DNA of 64,000 nucleotides from Monomorium pharaonis (Eukaryota; Arthropoda; Insecta; Hymenoptera; Formicidae), in contig NC_050472.1 of assembly GCF_013373865.1 (NCBI RefSeq), positions 13,532,413 to 13,596,412 of the forward strand, given 5' to 3'. Positions within the stretch are counted from its first letter, which is position 1. Every line of letters starts with the position of its first letter. Below, piece after piece: positions 58,616-64,000 of this stretch. Both the position numbers and the translations under genes were made by a program. Below the pieces are notes generated by a model. The model did no database searches and was not told the DNA's origin. It saw nothing but the letters and a program-made list of their open reading frames with translations.

Positions 58616-59010
58616 GAGTGGATATAATTTGACCACGTTCGAAATGGCCACGCGTAAATTTGACCACGTTCGGAATAGCCACGTAAAATATTGCACGGAG
58701 TTCAATTTGCCCACGTTCGAAACGGCCACGTTCGAACCGGCCACGTCTGAAATGGCCACGTTCGGAATGGCCACGTTCGAAATGGCCACGTTCGGAATGG
58801 CCACGTTCGGAATGGCCACGTTCGGAATGGCCACGTTCGGAATGGCCACGTTCGGAATGGCCACGTTCGGAATGGCCACGTTCGGAATGCCACGTTCGGA
58901 ATGGCCACGTTCGGAATGGCCACGTTCGGAATGGCCACGTTCAGAATGGCTACGTTTGGAATGGCCACGTTCAAATTGGCCACGTTCGAAACGGACACAC
59001 ACACACACAC
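58616..59010. mobile_element. Foldback-like element 3b (half): GGCCACGTTCGGAAT array
   Basis: Starts GAGTGG-N7-TTGACCAC (58616-58636), then about 20 copies of a 15-bp unit GGCCACGTTCGGAAT, most of them exact between 58750 and 58960. Ends in a short (CA)n. Same orientation as 3a, same GGCCACGT core, different 7-bp remainder. Confidence 0.8.
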
Positions 59011-59029
59011 GCGTTCCCAATTCTTCGAG

Positions 59030-59139
59030 CCCAGTGAGAAGTAGTACATCGAATCGACATCGATTCGACATCGAAATCATCATTTCAATGTCGATTTGAC
59101 GTCGAATTGATGTCGAATTCATTATCATTTCTCGCTGGG
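59030..59139. mobile_element. CCCAG(C/T)GAGAA MITE, copy 1
   Basis: 110 bp; CCCAGTGAGAAG and CATTTCTCGCTGGG ends, interior of tcgacatcgat / atcgatgtcga words. Inverted relative to the copy at 62096-62195. Confidence 0.8.
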
Positions 59140-59141
59140 AA

Positions 59142-59260
59142 GGCTACATTCCAAAACGTCTTTTCGAGGAAAATTTTACTCGAAATATATAGTACACGTA
59201 ACGTATCCTATATTACATCGAGTAAAATTTTCGTCGGAAAGAACGTTTTGGAATGTAGCC
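59142..59260. mobile_element. GGCTACATT MITE, copy 2
   Basis: GGCTACATTCCAAAACGTC...ACGTTTTGGAATGTAGCC, TA on the right. Compare 53743-53863. Confidence 0.82.
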
Positions 59261-59339
59261 TAAGTCGCTAATACATGTGCATTGTACTGGAAATTTTGTA
59301 AAACATACATGGCCATTTCGAAGGGAGCGTCCCAGATGC

Positions 59340-59804
59340 TGTTACGTGTGAGATGCACGTAATGTGAGAGATGGATTGCACTGGTATTTTAAAGTGTTTA
59401 TTCTAACGTTTTACAGACTTTCGTCTAACTTCTAGTGATTTAATACAGAGACTGACTCTAATTATCGAGAGGGATCCTTATATTAAAGTCGGAATAAGTT
59501 AGCATCGTCCAATCATAGAAAGTGCTCGTAAGGCAAAAATAGCTATTGGTTGATTTCTTAAAAAGGAGAGAATTTGATAATTGATATCTATGTCATAAAG
59601 AATAGTTTAGGTGGGATGCAGGATGTTTACAGGACGAGGAAACAGACAAATATTAAGTTTAAAAAGACCATAGATAAAAAAGGTTATCAATAAGTAAGGA
59701 TCTGGTATGATATATCGGGATAGTTTTAAGACATAGTTTGTACAGGGTGATTAGATAGAAATATTTTAAAGAAGAGAATTTTTATCGTGTCTAGGCACGT
59801 AACA
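59340..59804 (-). mobile_element. Solo LTR (copy B)
   Basis: 465 bp, reverse complement of 20619-21084, about 95% identical by eye. Exact 4-bp duplication ATGC at 59336-59339 and 59805-59808. Inserted in the left arm of foldback element 4, so it is younger than that element. Confidence 0.92.
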
Positions 59805-59986
59805 ATGCGCACAGTAATAAACGGACACAGCAGGCCGAGTGAAACGGATACAGACCAAATACGCACAGACCAAACGGACACAGTGACCAACAAACTTACC
59901 ATATGGGTTTCGACTTTTCGGGCACCTCTACCGACGAGGTGGGTGATGGAGGGGGGGGGGCAAAAGGCCCTCCTTGTACCCCTCCC

Positions 59987-60017
<31 letters not shown>

Positions 60018-60055
60018 TGCACAAAGCATTTTCTGCACCACATAGGTTTGCGACT

Positions 60056-60355
60056 ATAAAATATGTATAAGAAAGAAAAATATTATAATAAATATTTTGT
60101 ACGTATTTTTCTGTCTGAGTTTGCCAAGTATAAAGTAATTATAATAAATATTTATGAAAATTTTAAAAATAAATATTTATGCCATTATAATTCAAAAATA
60201 CATGAATATTTTTTATATATTGTTAATAATAATTTCTAAATAATTTATGAAAACGATTATATAACTTAAAAAATGTTTTTTAAAAACAAATTCGTAAAAT
60301 ATTTATAAAAATTTATTCTAAATTTCCTTGCTATCTATAGGTTGTTTTTGCATTA
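60056..60355. other. AT-rich spacer in foldback element 4
   Basis: A/T-rich with aataaatattt repeats; no gene. Confidence 0.5.
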
Positions 60356-60559
60356 TTCTGTGATGCGGAATCGTATCGTTTGCAATCGGGTCTGTGTGCA
60401 AACAGGTCGGTGCGTAATCGGATAGGTGTGCAATCGGGTCCGTGTGCAATCGGGTCGGTGCGCAATCGGGTCCGTGTGCAATCGGTTCCGTGTGCAATCG
60501 GATCCGTGTCCAATCGGGTCTGTGTCCAATCGGGTCCGTGTTCAATCGGGTCTGTGTGG

Positions 60560-60828
60560 AAGCGTCCCATGTGTGCACAGTAATAAACGGACACAGCAGG
60601 CTGAGTGAAACGGAGTGTCCGTTTTGCACTGTGTCCGTTTATTACTGTGTCCGTTTGTTACTGTGTCCGTTTGTTACTGTGTCCGTTTGTTACTGTGTCC
60701 GTTTATTACTGTGTCCGTTTGTTACTGTGTCCGTTTATTACTGTGTCCGTTTGGTTTGTGTCCGTTTGTTACTGTGTCCGTTTCACTCAGCCTGCTGTGT
60801 CCGTTTATTACTGTGCGCATCTGGGACT
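60560..60828. mobile_element. Nested foldback with (TGTGTCCGTTTRTTAC)n
   Basis: GCACAGTAATAAACGG, cagcaggctgagtgaaacgg at left are inverted at right; between them about ten near-exact 16-bp units TGTGTCCGTTTRTTAC. Outer ends agcgtccca / tgggact match the left end of element 4. Confidence 0.78.
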
Positions 60829-60895
60829 CACTCGTCTGTGTCCAATCGGGAAATATTACTGTGTTCAATCGCTTATGTGCGCAATCGGGCCTCAC

Positions 60896-61601
60896 TTGTT
60901 TAAAATTAATATAAAAACATATTCTCTATATAATTATATAAATATTAATAATCATAACATTAAAGTATACATGAAATAAACAAAAAAAACCTTATTTTAA
61001 TGTGCATATATTATTTTATTTAATACTTTATTGCAATAATTACTAAAATATTACCTTTTCAACACTTATAGTTTCCTCGATGCGTTCTTATTCATATAAG
61101 TTAAAAAAATTAATATCTTGATTACTATTGCAACGTTGCAAAATAATATGAGACTTTTACTTCAATCCTTTTTATCTTTCTATCTAGTATACACTTTGGA
61201 GCATTTACTCTAAATATTTATTTATCTTTTTTTATTATTTTCTCATGTAACAAGTTTCTTTTTACGATATATTACTTTTTTGTAATGTTATAAAATGAAT
61301 ATCTTTTTTTTAATGTTACTAAAACAAAATAAAGTTTTAAAAATTATGACAAAATGGAAGTGTTCTGTTACAAATTTCCATAATAATGCAAATCTATAAA
61401 CCTTTATTAAAGTAAACTTTTATTAACATAATCAATGTATTAAACATTTTTTAAATATATTTATTTTAAAACTGTTGTATCTACTTTTAAAAAAGGGGTA
61501 TTATTTATTTTCTCACCGCTTTTCCGCGAGGCTGATTGGTTGTTGGTTGTCAAGATCGTGCTGTGTGACTTGCTTCACTTTATCGTTTGCTGCTAAGTAG
61601 G
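60896..61601. other. AT-rich, nothing recognised
   Basis: No supported ORF or repeat. Confidence 0.45.
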
Positions 61602-61784
61602 TATGTACCACTATGGGGAGACGCCTGTGACGTTACTGGCGTCGTCCCCCACCTTTCTACGATGGCTCCAGTGTCACAAGCGGCTACCCATAGTGGTACA
61701 AATGCTACATTTATGAAATCTGCTACATTTATGGAATCTCTCTCTCTCTTGCTCCATAGTGGTACAAATGCTACATTTATGAAA

Positions 61785-61834
<50 letters not shown>

Positions 61835-61850
61835 CCTTTTTAAATACTTT
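61602..61850. repeat. Short inverted repeat, direct repeats and (TC)n
   Basis: taccactatgggg at 61609 is inverted as cccatagtggta at 61687. The segment catagtggtacaaatgctac (then atttatgaaatct) is directly repeated at 61689 and 61754. (TC)n runs at 61738-61750 and 61785-61845. Confidence 0.65.
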
Positions 61851-62095
61851 ATTGGTACAAATTTTTGATAAATACTTATTTATTTATTTATTCTAATAAC
61901 AAAAAGCACATCCTTAACATAAAGCTTAAAGAGAGGTTTTTAAGAAATAAAACATTTTTGTTTTTTTTTTTAAATAATCAAATAATATATTTATTTATTG
62001 ATTACATGTTACATTTTACGACATACATTTTTCTCTGTTGCAGTAGTAATACAAAATACTATCTTAAATATTTATTGGTTACATACCCAGCGAGA

Positions 62096-62195
62096 AACGA
62101 TAATGAATTCGACATCAATTCGACGTCGAATGGACATCAAAATGATGATTTCGATGTCGAATCGATGTCGATTCGATGTACTATTTCTCGCTGGG
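62096..62195. mobile_element. CCCAGCGAGAAA MITE, copy 2
   Basis: 100 bp, TA on both sides (62094-62095, 62196-62197). CCCAGCGAGAAACG...TTTCTCGCTGGG; interior of tcgacatc/gatgtcga subrepeats around an aaaatgatgattt centre. Confidence 0.85.
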
Positions 62196-62219
62196 TAGTT
62201 GTGGTTAATATAAGATATA

Positions 62220-62759
62220 TTATTTCCGCGAATAACAACTTTGTGTTTGTGACGCACAACCTGAATGAGACATACCACGACCTATAAATTGATTTTTATT
62301 TGAAATATAAGGTTGTTGGTGTGTCATATACGTGTTATAATAATTGCGAACTATTTTATCATTTCGTGATAAATTGTTCGAAAAGATATCACGAAATCGA
62401 TGAATACCAAAACCACTACACATAAGATGCACAAACATAACACAAAATTGTCCAAACACGTCAGAGGTATTACTTTGAAATTGTTGAGGGTTGTAGAATA
62501 AGATTTTGCAGTTTCTTCTAAGCCGTTTGAGATGCTGAGGGATGATGGGTGGTAATCCGTAGCTGTCGAAATAGTGGCCGACGCCGTCTCTGCCGACGTA
62601 CATAGCGACCCAGTGTGTTCCGGGTTTTGTGTGATCATCGGTATTAGCAATAATTCCTGCAGGTTTACTCTAAACAGATGGTATTTCATCCGCCGCGTAA
62701 ACACCGGCGGTGTCACAAGGAATATTTTGTAAAGCTGCTCGCAGTTGCAAACTATTCAT
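62220..62759 (-). pseudogene. Adenain-like cysteine protease of a virus-like element
   Basis: Minus strand from ATG at 62759. NSLQLRAALQNIP, then an in-frame TAG near 62668, then a protease-like domain: THW (candidate catalytic His, about 62620), YFDSYGLPP (Asp, about 62570) and FGQFCVMF (Cys, about 62445), in the order of adenovirus-type and Maverick/Polinton-type proteases. It ends at 62220. The start overlaps the stop of the upstream ORF by ATGA, suggesting a two-gene unit. The single stop makes it at least damaged. An endogenous copy of a DNA virus or Maverick-type element is the likeliest source; no capsid, polymerase or integrase gene is visible. Confidence 0.6.
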
Positions 62760-63406
62760 AACCGCCAAGAGTTATGTGGAGAATTATTTTCTTCTTCTTC
62801 TACTGCTTCTTCTTCTTCTTTAGTATTTTGATGCTTATCACCATGATGCTTATACCATGTCATACAAGATGATGGGGCTGGTAGCGATAATGGTGACGAT
62901 GATGTAGAATCCAAAAGACCATAATTTTTAAGCCATTTTCTGATACGTAACGCATTATTTAAAGCACATGTATATTCCCTATTATTTGTTTTACTTTTTA
63001 TGTTATGAATAAGACAAGTTTGTTCTAACTGTGGTAAACGATGAAATGATGGACATTCTTGCTCTTCTTCTAAATTTATAATGTTTCTGCTAGTAATACG
63101 TTGGATAAATGCTGATTTATCAGCGCCTCTAGTGAATATTCGGTTGGTAAGTTGTGTAACAGCTCTCAAATGTCGACATAAGTTTTTATACGGTGTGTCT
63201 CCTTCAAACCACTCAATACCATGGAAATTTTTACTGAGCCAATTGTTTTGAGATTTTGAACGGGCAGACAGTTCAGTAAAAGTATACGGCTGTGCAATGA
63301 TCCAATGAGCGCAATGGGCGGTGTTTACAGAGACAACAGCAACTTCTTTTGGAAAAAAAGATTCTTCAGTATCCTTGAAGCCTTGTATATCGATAACGAT
63401 GTCCAT
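62756..63406 (-). CDS. 216-residue ORF of the same element (D-x-QGF family)
   Basis: Minus strand, intact from ATG 63406 to TGA 62756. The N-terminus MDIVIDIQGFKDTE, then KEVAVVSVN, has the look of an RNase-H/exonuclease-fold beta strand with Asp. WLSKNFHGIEWFEGDTPY and a Cys/His-containing region (CPSFHRLP, CLIH, CALNNALRIRKWL) follow; the C-terminus is Glu-rich. I recognise the type as one recurring in insect genomes beside adenain-like proteases, but I cannot assign a biochemical function. Overlaps the protease start by four bases. Confidence 0.6.
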   Translation of the reverse strand: MDIVIDIQGFKDTEESFFPKEVAVVSVNTAHCAHWIIAQPYTFTELSARSKSQNNWLSKNFHGIEWFEGDTPYKNLCRHLRAVTQLTNRIFTRGADKSAFIQRITSRNIINLEEEQECPSFHRLPQLEQTCLIHNIKSKTNNREYTCALNNALRIRKWLKNYGLLDSTSSSPLSLPAPSSCMTWYKHHGDKHQNTKEEEEAVEEEENNSPHNSWRL

Positions 63407-63475
63407 ATTTTATAATTATAACAGCAGGAAAAGAGAGAATTACTAATAGTTGTAGTAGTAGTAGTGTATATGACA

Positions 63476-63955
63476 GGACTGTCCCGATTGCGCACATAAG
63501 CGATTGGACACAGTAGTATTTTCCGATTGGACACAGACCCGATTGGACACAGACCCGATTGGACACACCCGATTGCACACGGACCCGATTGCACACGGAC
63601 CCGATTGCACACCGACCCGTTTGCACACGGACCCGATTGCGCACCGACCCGATTGCACACGACCCGTTTGCACACGGACCCGATTGGACACAGACTTGAT
63701 TGGACACAGACCCGATTAGACACAGACTTGATTGGACACAGTCTCGATTGCACACCGTCCCGATCGGACACAGTCCCGATTGGACACGGACCCGATTGGA
63801 CACGACCCGATTGGACACGGACCCGATTGCACACGGACCCGATTGCACACCGACCCGATTGCACACGGACCCAATTGCACACCGACCCGATTGCACACGA
63901 CCCGATTGCGCACCGACTCGATTGCACACGATACAATTCCGATCTCTCGAGCGTA
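63476..63955. mobile_element. Foldback-like element 5 (half): 16-bp GCACACGGACCCGATT array
   Basis: Starts GGACTGTCCCGATTGCGCAC, then agcgattggacacagtag (inverse of the right end of element 4), then about 28 units of 16 bp, alternating GGACACAGACCCGATT and GCACACGGACCCGATT types. No second arm before the window ends. Long ORFs across it (63325-63971) are period artefacts. Confidence 0.75.
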
Positions 63956-64000
63956 CCATTCGTAAGCGCATTTCTACGCCGTTTATCAGAAATCTTTCTT

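Larger units (their letters stand above)
59325..60895. mobile_element. Foldback-like element 4, compound
   Basis: Left end GAGCGTCCCAGATGC, then (after the solo LTR) GCGCACAGTAATAAACGGAC and further GGACACAG units to about 59895. Core 59935-60055: ggtgggtgatggaggggg, aaaaggccctcc, cccctcccgcgcg, (TG)n, caccacataggtttgcgac, as in element 1. After AT-rich 60056-60355, a 16-bp GTGTGCAATCGGGTCC array (60360-60560) and a nested foldback (60560-60828) follow. The right end, reversed, is GTGAGGCCCGATTGCGCAC. No clear target duplication; it may be two adjoining elements. Confidence 0.65.

Noticed and set aside
58115..59010. CRISPR-like look (constant 8-mer with variable 7-mer)
   Set aside because: Eukaryotic context, unit far too short, variable part uniform within each array; a minisatellite explains it.
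58478..59128. Open frames of 115-216 codons across the GGCCACGTTCGGAAT array (repeated NVAIP or similar)
   Set aside because: A 15-bp period keeps all frames open; ORFs exist on both strands and follow the repeat exactly. No start context or non-repeat coding flank.
60331..60979. Cys/Val-rich ORFs on both strands over the 16-bp arrays
   Set aside because: A 16-bp period cycles through all frames and creates repeated words; these are minisatellite artefacts.
63325..63971. 200-codon CNRV-repeat ORFs at the right edge
   Set aside because: Same artefact, overlapping foldback element 5 and the true minus-strand ORF start at 63406.

Overview
This is a stretch of insect genomic DNA, most likely from an ant or another hymenopteran. 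The base composition is AT-rich, the exons are split by GT-AG introns, and mariner, copia, jockey-like, Penelope-like and other transposable elements are abundant. Only one host gene is recognised: an LRRC49 (tubulin polyglutamylase complex) orthologue on the minus strand. Four exons are visible at 42532-42683, 41789-42472, 10573-11891 and 10084-10454, and their splice phases agree with one another. The intron between 41789 and 11891 is 29.9 kb long and is made almost wholly of nested mobile elements.

Layout. 0-1.3 kb: decayed transposase gene. 1.6-2.8 kb: a tandem-then-inverted repeat array carrying a hAT-like MITE. 4.2-8.6 kb: a large palindrome of two Penelope-like element arms. 9.6 kb: a 143-bp hairpin. 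10.1-11.9 kb: LRRC49 3' exons. 12-41.8 kb (giant intron): a deleted Tc1 derivative, a jockey-like LINE (one old copy, and one copy cut in two by 5.9 kb of later insertions), a Harbinger MITE, a solo LTR, a 2.4-kb palindrome, a copia element with both LTRs, a Tc1 element with 0.54-kb inverted ends, a piggyBac-like palindrome holding a Kolobok-like element that itself holds a MITE, and a mariner. 41.8-42.7 kb: LRRC49 leucine-rich-repeat exons. 43.4-48.1 kb: LTR-like segment, then a hAT-like inverted pair enclosing an RNase-H-bearing LINE and a Kolobok remnant. 48-57.5 kb: AT-rich DNA with a dense run of palindromic MITEs. 58-64 kb: minisatellite-armed elements, a second solo LTR, and a two-ORF viral-like cassette (DVQGF-type ORF plus adenain-like protease).

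The most unusual signal is a group of foldback-like elements at 15.7, 38.9, 58.1, 58.6, 59.3 and 63.5 kb. Their arms are tandem 15-16 bp repeats built around a GGACAC/GCACAC/GGCCAC core, and the outer ends carry a shared GAGTGG-N7-TTGGNCAC type motif. One copy has a perfect 8-bp target duplication and another a 7/8 match; three share a G-rich/(TG)n core. Repeat units differ between copies while the architecture stays the same. All identifications come from reading the sequence without database searches.
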